The notes beneath the pieces were generated by a model, which was given only the letters and a program-made list of their open reading frames with translations, was not told where the DNA came from and ran no database searches. Of a DNA stretch of 64,000 nucleotides, positions 18,230 through 25,952 are shown piece by piece. A program made the translations under genes and the position numbers. Source of the stretch: Mucilaginibacter flavidus (GTDB taxonomy: Bacteria; Bacteroidota; Bacteroidia; Sphingobacteriales; Sphingobacteriaceae); contig NZ_JAMXOE010000015.1 in assembly GCF_024055575.1 (NCBI RefSeq), forward strand, positions 96,858 to 160,857, written 5' to 3'. The number at the start of each line of letters is the position of its first letter. Position 1 is the first letter of the stretch.

Positions 18230-18457
18230 ATGAAAGCAGCTGCCAAAGTTCAAAACAAACAATCCGCAGTATCAGCAAATAACGAACCACTGCGGGCGCT
18301 TAAGCATGATGTAAAAAATCAGCTTTCGAATATTTTACTGGCCATTGAGCAGCTGCGCTACGAAATCCCCGACCTTACCCCTGATTGTGTTTTTTACCTT
18401 GATTCGATATCATTAAGCTCGGCTAAGATTGATACGTTGTTAAGAGAGGCGGAGTAG
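18230..18457 (+). CDS. stand-alone histidine-kinase dimerisation/phospho-acceptor-like protein
   Basis: A 75-residue protein starting one nucleotide after the sigma-54 regulator stop, so translationally coupled. Residues 22-60 read like a kinase H-box helix pair: RALKHDVKNQLSNILLAIEQ (His26 with the following Asp and Asn as in H-D-x-K-N-x-L), then a second helix SISLSSAKIDTLLREAE. No ATPase domain follows; the stop is 20 residues later. It could be a phosphotransfer or dimerisation module for the regulator. The resemblance is by eye, so the function is inference. Confidence 0.7.
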   Translation: MKAAAKVQNKQSAVSANNEPLRALKHDVKNQLSNILLAIEQLRYEIPDLTPDCVFYLDSISLSSAKIDTLLREAE

Positions 18458-18755
18458 TCAGGAAGTCGGAAAAGTCCGAAAGACGCTGCATTGATTTTAC
18501 ACCCCCCGGCTGCGCCGACGTTACTCAAACATGATTTTGAAGATTTTTACAGAGCCATCGGCTCGGCCCATATTGTAGCGCCGGGTTTCAACACGGTTGC
18601 GTAGAAAACACGCTACCAGTATTTTGTTCATTTAATCTTTCGATCTTCGCCAACTTTTCGGATTTTTCCGACTTTCGAACTCCTATCCAATTAAATTCTT
18701 CCTTCCCCAAAACATTTTGCAGCCATTGCGTTATATAGGTGTAATTTAGGCCTTA
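18458..18755. repeat. gap with inverted GTCGGAAAAGTCCG words
   Basis: 298 bp without a gene. Left arm (18461-18484) carries AGTCGGAAAAGTCCGAAAG; right arm (18653-18680) its complement. Between them is GC-rich sequence with no coding frame. Confidence 0.6.
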
Positions 18756-19799
18756 ATGTCAGTTTTTAACTATAAACAGCGCAATAATATCATACTTACA
18801 GCCATCATTATATTGGGCTGCTTTTTATTATATGCGCTAACCAGTCTTTTTAGCTCGGTATTAGGTGCAATCGTATTTTTCACCATATTCAGGCCTGTAT
18901 ACCTCCACCTTGTTGAAGTAAAAGGCTGGAACAAATCGCTGGTAGCTCTACTCATAATTTTCACTTCGCTGATTGTTATCATCATCCCGATGATGAGCCT
19001 GAGCATTATGGTAGTAGGCAAAATCGGCAGCATAAATAAAGAATCATTCAACCTGCAGGAATGGGTCGATAAAATTGACGATTATGCCGGTTACAACTTT
19101 AACCAGCCGCACATTGCCGAAAATACATTGCAAAAAATAGGTGCTTATGCTACGGAGTTATTCCCATCTATAGTAGGCAGTGCCGCAAATATTTTGTTGG
19201 TATTGCTGGTGATGTATTTCCTGATGTATTTTATGTTTACCCAGATACATGAGTTTGAAGCAGCCTTATTAAAATATGCCCCTTTCCGCGAGCAGCATGC
19301 CATAAAATTTGCCACTGCTTTACGCAATGCAACCTACTCAAATGTGTTAGGGCAGGGTTTAATAGCGTTAGTGCAGGGCTCTCTATTAAGCATGGGCTTT
19401 TATGCCTTCGGCTTGCCCGACGCTATTTTTTGGGGTGTTATTGGCGTGTTTATATCTTTTTTGCCAGTGGTGGGCGCACCGACTTTAACTATCCCTTTTG
19501 GTATAATTTTGATAGCCGGTGGCCACACGTTAAAAGGTGTGTCGTTAATGGCATTTGGGTTGCTATTTATCGGCAACGTCGACAATGTTTTAAGGGTAAT
19601 TATAAACCGCCGGGTGGGCAACACGCATCCCATAATATCAATTATAGGTGTTTTTATAGGTATACCATTGTTTGGAATTCTTGGGTTGGTATTCGGACCG
19701 CTGTTATTGTCGTATTTTTTATTATTATTGGAAATATACGAAACCAACCGCCTTGCCGCCGACAGGCTGGAGCGGATAAGGACCGGACCGGATGGATGA
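18756..19799 (+). CDS. AI-2E family transporter (TqsA/YdiK-like)
   Basis: 347 residues with about eight transmembrane helices. The family marks are the N-terminal pair of helices around GAIVFFTIFRPVY, the central soluble helical part (about 95-150) and the C-terminal block VIGVFISFLPVVGAPTL...INRRVGNTHPIISIIGVFIGIPLFGILGLVFGPLL. Members export small molecules or sodium; transport of autoinducer-2 is documented only for some, so the substrate is left open. Preceded by a repeat-filled gap. Confidence 0.9.
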   Translation: MSVFNYKQRNNIILTAIIILGCFLLYALTSLFSSVLGAIVFFTIFRPVYLHLVEVKGWNKSLVALLIIFTSLIVIIIPMMSLSIMVVGKIGSINKESFNLQEWVDKIDDYAGYNFNQPHIAENTLQKIGAYATELFPSIVGSAANILLVLLVMYFLMYFMFTQIHEFEAALLKYAPFREQHAIKFATALRNATYSNVLGQGLIALVQGSLLSMGFYAFGLPDAIFWGVIGVFISFLPVVGAPTLTIPFGIILIAGGHTLKGVSLMAFGLLFIGNVDNVLRVIINRRVGNTHPIISIIGVFIGIPLFGILGLVFGPLLLSYFLLLLEIYETNRLAADRLERIRTGPDG

Positions 19800-19809
19800 G
19801 AAAGTTGAG

Positions 19810-19965
19810 GAGTTCATGGTTGATGGTTCATAGTTCATGGCCGGAAATGTTCATGGATGATAGTTCAAGGGCCAAAAAAATAGCTTAAATTTGCTTTAGC
19901 TACCGCTGAAATAACATACGCAACAAGCAAACTGCTACGAACTATGAACCATCAACCATGAACTA
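19810..19965. repeat. degenerate word repeat (GTTCATGG type) with inverted arms
   Basis: Left arm has reiterated GGTTCATAGTTCATGG words; right arm GAACTATGAACCATCAACCA is the complement. Related words appear at 7863-7892 and 27134-27300. Confidence 0.7.
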
Positions 19966-20033
19966 AGCAGTAACAAAAAGGAATATATTTAATCAAAATC
20001 AAAACAATTAGTCAACTTAAAAATTAATAGTAT

Positions 20034-20300
20034 ATGAACGATAACACAAAAGTAGTAGTCGCTTTGCTGGTAGGGCTGGCGGCTGGGGCAGCTTTAGGTG
20101 TATTATTTGCTCCGGATAAAGGGACTGAAACACGTGATAAGCTTGCCGATTCATTAAAAAACCTTGGCGATTCGATAAAAGAAACAGCCTCGGCCGAAAT
20201 TGAAAACCTGATGAGTTTAAAAGATAAAGTTGTTGGCAACATCAAATCAAAAATAAGCAGCGCCGAAGAAGAGTACCAGGACGATTTGGAACACGCATAA
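20034..20300 (+). CDS. YtxH domain protein
   Basis: 88 residues: N-terminal transmembrane segment VVVALLVGLAAGAALGVLFAPDKG, the exact YtxH signature, followed by an amphipathic helix with KLADSLKNLGDSIKETASAEIENL. General-stress or envelope-associated proteins of this family have no defined activity. It is the first of three consecutive small envelope genes. Confidence 0.88.
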   Translation: MNDNTKVVVALLVGLAAGAALGVLFAPDKGTETRDKLADSLKNLGDSIKETASAEIENLMSLKDKVVGNIKSKISSAEEEYQDDLEHA

Positions 20301-20303
20301 ATA

Positions 20304-20388
20304 AGTCATTAGTCGTAAGTTTAAAGTCTAAAGTCTTAATTTTTTTTGACCTAAGACTTTAGACTTGGGACTTAGGACTAAAGACTAT
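20304..20388. repeat. degenerate word repeat (AGTCTAAAGTC type) with inverted arms
   Basis: AAGTCTAAAGTCTTAA pairs with TAAGACTTTAGACTT around a T-run, so it could also terminate transcription in either direction. It sits between two genes of the same strand. Confidence 0.7.
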
Positions 20389-20389
20389 A

Positions 20390-20743
20390 ATGCCTATGGA
20401 ACCCGAAAAAGAGACCCCTCCACAACCAATTATCGAACAGCTTTTAGATTACGCCGAAACACGTATTAAGCTGGCAAAATACCAGGCCATTGAAGGCGGA
20501 ACTTCAATTGCAGCCAGCCTTATTGCCGATGTGGTAGTTGTAATGGCTATGGTACTGGCGTTTGTTTTTGCCAGTTTTACCCTTGCTTTTTATTTAGCGT
20601 ACCTGTTTGGCGCCGACTGGATCGGGTTTGGGTGCGTGGCCATTATATACTTAATTATAGCTCTGGCTATTAAGTATAATAAACGCGCTATCGAAAAGCC
20701 GATTGTAAATGCATTTATCCAAAAGATATTTAAAAACCAATAA
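20390..20743 (+). CDS. phage-holin-family (YqjE-like) membrane protein
   Basis: 117 residues with two transmembrane helices (about 50-75 and 78-100) separated by a short turn (LFGADWIG), preceded by an amphipathic helix (LLDYAETRIKLAKYQAIEGG). This is the Phage_holin_3_6/YqjE layout, common in bacterial chromosomes next to YtxH-type genes and not evidence of a prophage. It is followed after 5 bp by another small gene. Confidence 0.85.
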   Translation: MPMEPEKETPPQPIIEQLLDYAETRIKLAKYQAIEGGTSIAASLIADVVVVMAMVLAFVFASFTLAFYLAYLFGADWIGFGCVAIIYLIIALAIKYNKRAIEKPIVNAFIQKIFKNQ

Positions 20744-20748
20744 GCCAA

Positions 20749-21183
20749 ATGGATTCACCTATCAGAAACATTAGCGATTTAAGGGGCGAAATTTATCGGC
20801 TTAAAGAAGTACAGCAGCAACAAAGCGTGGCTATTGGTCAGCGGTTTAGAAACTTTTCGGCTACCATATCTACATTGGGCACGCTATTCCCCCGTTCTAT
20901 TACCCCCGAAGGCAAAAGCACCAGCTTTTTCGACCAGGATCTGGTTGGGCTGATCTCGCGGTTCGTATTGCCCTTTGCACTTAACAAAACCATTTTCCGC
21001 AATTCGGGCTTCCTGGTAAAAACACTCGTTGGCCTGGTTTCTCAAAAAGCATCTCATTTTATATCTGAAGATACTGTATTAGGCCTTTGGGATAAGGTGA
21101 AAACACTTTTTGAAAAAAAACAAAAAAAAAGCACCGACATATCTGACGAGAAGGGCATACCGCCGATGAGTGAGAGTTATTAG
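20749..21183 (+). CDS. hypothetical protein in the YtxH/holin cluster
   Basis: 144 residues, begins 5 bp after the holin-like gene. The N-terminus is a predicted coiled coil (DLRGEIYRLKEVQQQQSVAI); the middle has moderately hydrophobic helices (LVGLISRFVLPFALNK, FLVKTLVGLVSQ); the end is Lys-rich and charged. No family recognised. Operon position suggests an envelope-related role with the two genes before it. Confidence 0.78.
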   Translation: MDSPIRNISDLRGEIYRLKEVQQQQSVAIGQRFRNFSATISTLGTLFPRSITPEGKSTSFFDQDLVGLISRFVLPFALNKTIFRNSGFLVKTLVGLVSQKASHFISEDTVLGLWDKVKTLFEKKQKKSTDISDEKGIPPMSESY

Positions 21184-21241
21184 ATTTTAGTTTGCGAACA
21201 GCCTGTACATTAGAGCCTTCCGACACGATTCGATAGTACTA

Positions 21242-21415
21242 TTAATCTTCAAGGCTTTGATAATATAAAGCACTCACTGTTAGCAAAATCGCAAGCACAT
21301 CACGAAAGAGCCACCAATATTTGGGGGGTGCCGCCGCCAAAAAATTAAAATAAATTATACCTATCAAGATAACTCCGCTCAGGCTCACAAAGGTTAATCT
21401 AAAATATCTCTTCAT
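21242..21415 (-). CDS. small two-helix membrane protein
   Basis: 57 residues from MKRYF (an upstream Met would add 7). Two hydrophobic helices: FVSLSGVILIGIIYFNFLAA and WWLFRDVLAILLTVSALYY. No family recognised. The hydrophobic pattern and clean start argue for a real gene, but the length makes this uncertain. Confidence 0.5.
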   Translation of the reverse strand: MKRYFRLTFVSLSGVILIGIIYFNFLAAAPPKYWWLFRDVLAILLTVSALYYQSLED

Positions 21416-21436
21416 TTTGTTCGATGTCCCAGTCAT

Positions 21437-21749
21437 ATCAAAACTACCTATTTTACGATTGCCTTACAAGTTTGATTTTTAACTTACATACGATAAGCTC
21501 TCAGTTTCGCTAATTTTCCTGGCGCGCGCGATATTATCGCCGGTACTGCTATTAAATTTATCATTTATGAGTGCCTTAAATACATCTGTTTATAATAGAT
21601 CCAGATGAGTAACTCCCACCCATTTATAGCGCTGGATTTTAATCCGGCGAAATAGAAAAGCGTTGCCCCACATACGATTTTAAACCATTTCACCATTCAC
21701 TGCTCACCATTCACTACTAATCCCTATATTCGAATAAATTTTTATTCCC
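21437..21749. other. intergenic, no gene seen
   Basis: About 310 bp. Contains a GGATTTTAATCC palindrome near 21637 and reiterated CACCATTCACT words near 21695. No coding frame or RNA gene. Confidence 0.4.
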
Positions 21750-22196
21750 ATGGATACTTACGTTATTATTAAACAGTTGCACTCCGGTTTTAGGTACATT
21801 GTGTTTTTACTGGTGCTGGTCGCTATCATTCAATCGCTGTTGGGCTGGCTCAGTCAAAAGCCATATACCGAAACAAACCGTAAAATCAATTTATTCGCGC
21901 TGATATCGGCCCACACCCAATTGCTTATCGGTATTGTGCTACTTTATTTTAGCCCTTTGGTGCATTTTGATAGTACCACGATGAAGGATAACGTAACCCG
22001 TTATTTTTCGGTTGAACACTGGGTGGGGATGGTAATAGCCATTGTTTTAATCACTATAGGGCACAGCAAATCAAAAAAGATTATCCTGCCCGAGAGCAAG
22101 CACCGTACTATTGCAATATTCTATATCATAGCGTTTTTAGTAATTGTGGGCACCATCATGGCCGGGCATTTGCCGGTTTTAGGTTCACAATCATAA
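21750..22196 (+). CDS. four-helix membrane protein (cytochrome b561-like)
   Basis: 148 residues with four transmembrane helices. Histidines lie at helix ends (LHSGFRYIV, SAHTQLLIG, VEHWVGMV, MAGHLPVL), as would suit haem or quinone binding in a b561-like bundle; similar Bacteroidota proteins are annotated only as hypothetical. The trp promoter starts 17 bp after its stop. Confidence 0.75.
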   Translation: MDTYVIIKQLHSGFRYIVFLLVLVAIIQSLLGWLSQKPYTETNRKINLFALISAHTQLLIGIVLLYFSPLVHFDSTTMKDNVTRYFSVEHWVGMVIAIVLITIGHSKSKKIILPESKHRTIAIFYIIAFLVIVGTIMAGHLPVLGSQS

Positions 22197-22212
22197 AAAA
22201 ATGCAGAAAAAA

Positions 22213-22242
22213 TTTGTCAATTCAATTTTCTTTATAAATTTG
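22213..22242 (+). promoter_or_regulatory. trp operon promoter (Bacteroidota type)
   Basis: TTTG (22213-22216), 18-nt spacer, TAAATTTG (22235-22242): a full match to the Bacteroidota housekeeping promoter. Transcription should start around 22247-22249, right at the leader-peptide ATG. Confidence 0.75.
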
Positions 22243-22250
22243 TGACCGTA

Positions 22251-22331
22251 ATGTTCAAAATCAATCATATAAATAGCTGGTGGCACCAATTAAATTTGGC
22301 AGCCGGTAAAGTTTTTGATCTGAACGATTAA
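22251..22331 (+). CDS. trpL: candidate trp operon leader peptide
   Basis: A 26-codon frame, ATG to TAA, with tandem tryptophan codons in the middle (N-S-W-W-H, TGGTGG at 22278-22283). It lies between a strong promoter and a Rho-independent terminator upstream of trpE, the arrangement of ribosome-mediated transcription attenuation. GCCGG at 22302-22306 can pair with CCGGC at 22356-22360 in the left arm of the terminator, giving an anti-terminator if a ribosome stalls at the Trp codons. There is almost no 5' leader, so it may be read from a leaderless mRNA. Confidence 0.7.
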   Translation: MFKINHINSWWHQLNLAAGKVFDLND

Positions 22332-22351
22332 TCAATTGTAAACCTAATAGG

Positions 22352-22385
22352 AAACCCGGCGAACCTCATTCGCTGGGTTTTTTTA
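22352..22385 (+). terminator. trp attenuator terminator
   Basis: 12-bp stem AAACCCGGCGAA / TTCGCTGGGTTT (one G-T pair), 5-nt loop, then a T-run. It lies 21 nt after the leader-peptide stop and about 165 nt before trpE. Confidence 0.85.
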
Positions 22386-22407
22386 TTTTAAGGGCATTTG
22401 AAAAAAG

Positions 22408-22510
22408 GCTTGCGGTTCGCCTCACCTAAATCCTCTCCAAAGGAGAGGACTTGAACGCCGTTAGTTTTAGAACCCTCTCCTTTGGAGAGGGCAGGGTGAG
22501 GCGAATAACG
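22408..22510. repeat. MITE-core palindrome without terminal repeats
   Basis: CCTCACC...CCTCTCCAAAGGAGAGG and CCTCTCCTTTGGAGAGG...GGTGAGGCG form a long hairpin homologous to the core of the elements at 12379 and 40386, but the AACGTGAGTTCG ends are absent. It lies between the attenuator and trpE and would be in the trpE leader RNA. Confidence 0.75.
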
Positions 22511-22547
22511 CACTTTTTGACAAGACCTTAAAGGCATTTTAAATAAT

Positions 22548-23957
22548 ATGAAGAAATATAAAATAATAACAACGCATAAAAAGCTACTGGCCGATACCAC
22601 TACCCCGGTAAGCATTTACCTGCGCCTGCGCGATGTGTTCCCCAACTCGTTGCTGTTGGAAAGCTCGGACTACCACAGCCGCGAAAACAGCGTGAGCTAT
22701 GTTTGCTGCGAACCGATAAGCGGCTTTGTTTTAAACGAAGGGGCGCTTAAAGTAAGTTACCCTGATAAAAGCGAGGACAATTACGCGCCCGGCGATTTCG
22801 ACCTGATCAGTAAAATCAACGATTTTATTGGCAGCTTTGATACCGTTCCCTATCCGGGCAAAATTATTTCGAACGGAATATTTGGGTATTTTACGCATGA
22901 AGCGGTTGAGCATTTTGAAACCATTAAATTGAAGGAAAGCGACGACACCAGCCGTAAGATCCCGGTTATGCAATATCATATTTACCGGTATATTATTGCT
23001 ATCGATCACTTTAAAAACGAATTGTACATTTTCCATAACCAGCCCGAAGGCGAAGCTGATAACAATGGCCTCGAAAAACTGGCCGACCTTATCCGTAATA
23101 AAAACTTCCCCGAGTACCGTTTTGAAAGCAAGGATGCCGAGCAATCAAACCTGACCGGAGAAGAATTTATGGCCGTGGTGGAGAAAATGAAACAGCATAT
23201 TTACCGCGGCGATGTTTTCCAGATTGTGCCGTCTCGCGGTTTCTCTAAGAAGTTTTTGGGCGATGAATTTAATGTGTACCGGGCACTGCGCTCCATTAAC
23301 CCCTCGCCGTATTTATTTTATTTTGACTACGGTGACTTCAGGATATTCGGTTCATCGCCCGAGGCGCAGATAACTGTAAAAAATGAGGTGGCCAGCATAT
23401 TCCCGATTGCCGGTACCTTCAAACGCAGCGGCGATGACGAAAAAGATGCCGAAATTGCCCGCCAGCTGGAGAACGACCCCAAAGAATCGGCCGAGCATGT
23501 GATGCTGGTTGATTTGGCCCGCAACGATTTGAGCCGCCATTGCGGCGATGTTACGGTGAAGGCGTTTAAGGAAGTACAATATTATTCACACCTGATACAT
23601 TTGGTATCGCACGTAAGCGGCAAACTGCTCCCCGGGGTATCGTCGTTCAAAGTGGTGGCAGATACTTACCCGGCCGGCACCCTGAGCGGGGCGCCAAAAT
23701 ACCGCGCTATGGAAATCATCGATGAAAACGAAAAAACAAAACGCAGCTTTTACAGCGGCGCCATCGGTTTCCTTGGCTTTAACGGCGACTTTAACCATGC
23801 GATTATGATACGCTCGTTTTTAAGCAAAAATAGCACCCTACATTACCAGGCTGGTGCCGGTATTGTGGCCGGTTCCATTGCCGAAAGTGAGTTAAAGGAG
23901 GTTGATAACAAGATAGCTGCATTAAGGAAAGCGATTGAATTGGCTGAAAGCCTATAA
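22548..23957 (+). CDS. trpE: anthranilate synthase component I
   Basis: Converts chorismate to anthranilate with ammonia from TrpG, the first step of tryptophan synthesis. The 469 residues include the tryptophan feedback site LLLESSD near the N-terminus (about 37), and the chorismate-binding half with AGTFKRSGDDEKD, EHVMLVDLARNDLSRH, TLSGAPKYRAMEIIDE and QAGAGIVAGS. The Trp site means end-product inhibition is likely retained. It is followed by trpG and trpC on the same strand. Confidence 0.96.
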   Translation: MKKYKIITTHKKLLADTTTPVSIYLRLRDVFPNSLLLESSDYHSRENSVSYVCCEPISGFVLNEGALKVSYPDKSEDNYAPGDFDLISKINDFIGSFDTVPYPGKIISNGIFGYFTHEAVEHFETIKLKESDDTSRKIPVMQYHIYRYIIAIDHFKNELYIFHNQPEGEADNNGLEKLADLIRNKNFPEYRFESKDAEQSNLTGEEFMAVVEKMKQHIYRGDVFQIVPSRGFSKKFLGDEFNVYRALRSINPSPYLFYFDYGDFRIFGSSPEAQITVKNEVASIFPIAGTFKRSGDDEKDAEIARQLENDPKESAEHVMLVDLARNDLSRHCGDVTVKAFKEVQYYSHLIHLVSHVSGKLLPGVSSFKVVADTYPAGTLSGAPKYRAMEIIDENEKTKRSFYSGAIGFLGFNGDFNHAIMIRSFLSKNSTLHYQAGAGIVAGSIAESELKEVDNKIAALRKAIELAESL

Positions 23958-23959
23958 AA

Positions 23960-24076
23960 AGCCCAGCCCCCTAACCCCCTGAAGGGGGAATAAAAAATTG
24001 ATAGAGAAATAAAAATGGACAACGAAAACATAAAGACATCCGCTTCTTCCTCCCCCTTTAGGGGGGCGGGGGGCCG
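23960..24076. repeat. inverted CCCCCTTTAGGGGG words at the trpE/trpG junction
   Basis: Left arm AGCCCCCTAACCCCCTGAAG (antisense orientation, from about 23966) and right arm CCCCCTTTAGGGGGGCGGGG (about 24051). The right arm lies inside the first codons of trpG. Confidence 0.75.
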
Positions 24077-24638
24077 AATTTTAATAATCGACAATTACGA
24101 TTCATTCACCTACAACCTGGTGCATTTGGTTAACGAGATTGGCCTGCAATGCGAGGTATGGCGCAATGATAAATTCAATATCGGCGACGTGGATGCGTAC
24201 GAACGTATTATCCTTTCGCCGGGACCGGGCATACCCAGTGAGGCTGGTTTATTGTTAGAGGTGATTGAAAAATATGCCGCAACAAAAAGTATTTTCGGCG
24301 TATGCCTTGGGCAGCAGGCAATTGCCGAAGTGTTTGGTGGCAAGCTGTATAACCTGCCCCAGCCGATGCATGGCATAGCAACGCCGATAAAGGTAACCGA
24401 CAAGCAGGAGCGCTTATTTATAGGTCTGCCCGAAACGTTTAAGGTTGGCAGATATCACTCCTGGGTGGTAGACGGCAAGACGCTGCCTGATTGCTTAACT
24501 GTAACTGCGATTGATGAGGCGGATAACTCGTTAATGGCATTAACCCATAAAGAATATGATGTACGCGGTGTTCAATTTCACCCGGAATCGATATTGACGG
24601 AGTTCGGGAAAGAAATGATGCAGAACTGGTTGAGCTAG
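24015..24638 (+). CDS. trpG: anthranilate synthase component II (glutamine amidotransferase)
   Basis: Supplies ammonia from glutamine to TrpE. A class I amidotransferase with the nucleophile Cys in GVCLGQQAIAEVFGG, YHSWVVD, and the His-Glu pair in VQFHPESILTEFG. The true TrpG fold begins at ILIIDNYDSFTYNLVHL, about residue 21. The preceding residues (SASSSPFRGAGGR) are encoded by the intergenic CCCCCTTTAGGGGG repeat, and no other start codon lies nearer. 207 residues in total. Confidence 0.94.
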   Translation: MDNENIKTSASSSPFRGAGGRILIIDNYDSFTYNLVHLVNEIGLQCEVWRNDKFNIGDVDAYERIILSPGPGIPSEAGLLLEVIEKYAATKSIFGVCLGQQAIAEVFGGKLYNLPQPMHGIATPIKVTDKQERLFIGLPETFKVGRYHSWVVDGKTLPDCLTVTAIDEADNSLMALTHKEYDVRGVQFHPESILTEFGKEMMQNWLS

Positions 24639-24810
24639 CCCAAGCCCCCCAGCCCCCTAAAGGGGGAGAATCATCCGGCCGGAATTTTATGCCGGACAAA
24701 TTTTAGGGGCGTATGGCATACGCCCCGGCCCGGAAAGGTAGCCAGCCGTTTTTATTAGAATAATTAACAAATTTGCAAATCAAAAAAGCCCCTTTAGGGG
24801 TTTGGGGCCT
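24639..24810. repeat. trpG/trpC junction: inverted repeat words and a perfect palindrome
   Basis: Antisense word CAGCCCCCTAAAGGGGG (about 24650) and sense word CCCCTTTAGGGG (about 24789) form a pair. Between them GGGGCGTATG-G-CATACGCCCC (about 24708-24728) is a perfect palindrome. There is no room for trpD, which usually lies here. The sense word abuts the trpC start codon. Confidence 0.75.
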
Positions 24811-25593
24811 ATGAACATTTTAGATAAAATAGTACTAAACAAAAAGAAAGAAGTTGCGCGGGCTAAAGCCCGAACTTCGTATATCCAGCTGGAAGAATCG
24901 GACCTTTTCCACCGGGAATGCTATTCATTTAAAGATTTCCTGCTTGATCCTGCGCGCACCGGCATCATCGCCGAGTTTAAGCGCCGGTCTCCGTCGAAGG
25001 GAATAATTAACGATAAGGTATCGGTTAAAAATGTAACCAACGGCTATGCCGCCGCAGGTGCCTCTGCGTTGTCGGTTTTAACCGACCGCAATTTCTTTAT
25101 GGGCAAAAAGGCCGATTTGGTTGCTGCCCGCGCGGCCAATACTATCCCGATTTTGCGGAAAGATTTTATGATAGATGAATACCAGATCATTGAAGCAAAA
25201 TCATTAGGTGCCGATATAATTTTGCTGATTGCGGCGATACTTACCCCCGCCGAAATTGAAACCTTTGCGTCGCTGGCAAAAAGCCTTGGTTTGAATGTAT
25301 TACTAGAGGTGCACAATTTGGGAGAGCTCGAAAGAAGCATTAACCCTAACCTAGATGCAATCGGCGTAAACAACCGGAACCTTGCCGATTTTACAGTATC
25401 GGTACAAACCTCGTACGACTTAGCGCCACATATTCCTGCGGATTTTTTGAAAATATCTGAAAGCGCTATCAGCAACCCGCAAACCATTAAGGAGCTGAAA
25501 CTGGCAGGCTTTAACGGGTTTTTGATCGGCGAGAACTTTATGAAACAGGAAGATCCGGGTGCGGCGATGGCCGCGTTCGTGAAAGAGTTATAG
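24811..25593 (+). CDS. trpC: indole-3-glycerol phosphate synthase
   Basis: Closes the indole ring from CdRP in tryptophan synthesis. The 260-residue TIM barrel shows IAEFKRRSPSKG (about 55), LRKDFMIDEYQI, ADIILLIAAIL, LLEVHNLGE, GVNNRNL and ISESAIS, all standard. The ATG follows immediately on the repeat word. trpF, trpB and trpA, which often follow, are absent here: a convergent HIT gene is next, so the trp genes are split. Confidence 0.95.
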   Translation: MNILDKIVLNKKKEVARAKARTSYIQLEESDLFHRECYSFKDFLLDPARTGIIAEFKRRSPSKGIINDKVSVKNVTNGYAAAGASALSVLTDRNFFMGKKADLVAARAANTIPILRKDFMIDEYQIIEAKSLGADIILLIAAILTPAEIETFASLAKSLGLNVLLEVHNLGELERSINPNLDAIGVNNRNLADFTVSVQTSYDLAPHIPADFLKISESAISNPQTIKELKLAGFNGFLIGENFMKQEDPGAAMAAFVKEL

Positions 25594-25952
25594 CTGATGT
25601 GGGGCTTGAAAATGCGATGGTTCGGCGTTTAAGTGCCATTGGCGCGCGACAATAGGATAAAATTGTTTTATTCATCTTTTAACGATAGCCTGTGGGGACA
25701 CAGCCTCGGGAGATTTTTAGGAATATTTTTGCATTAGCGATAGTTGTGGATACCGGCCTGAAGCCTAAGGCCCGTGCAGTATGAACGGATAGCGCGGGCC
25801 GCAGGCAATGCCATTAATCTGAACCTGGATTAAGCAGATTTTGGGATTAGAGGATGCCGCCTGCAAATTATCATGAGCCTCCTTTAATCACGTAAATCAA
25901 GGTTCAGAAAATTCCATACATCTTCAAATCAACACCTCATCAAATTTTCAAA
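25594..25952. repeat. gap holding structured repeat S, copy 1
   Basis: 359 bp without a gene. At about 25735-25815 lies a GC-rich segment with GATACCGGCCTGAAGCCTAA followed by GCAGTATGAACGG and ATAGCGCGGGCC. Divergent copies lie on the minus strand near 32468-32580 and on the plus strand near 36695-36790. TTAATCTGAACC and AAGGTTCAG words flank it. Confidence 0.6.

Noticed and set aside
20390..20743. Prophage suggested by a holin-family gene
   Set aside because: YqjE-like proteins are ordinary chromosomal genes next to YtxH; no other phage gene is present.
25735..25815. GC-rich segment as a tRNA gene
   Set aside because: No acceptor/TpsiC arms (no GTTC-A-A core with matching stem) and related copies differ too much; treated as repeat S.
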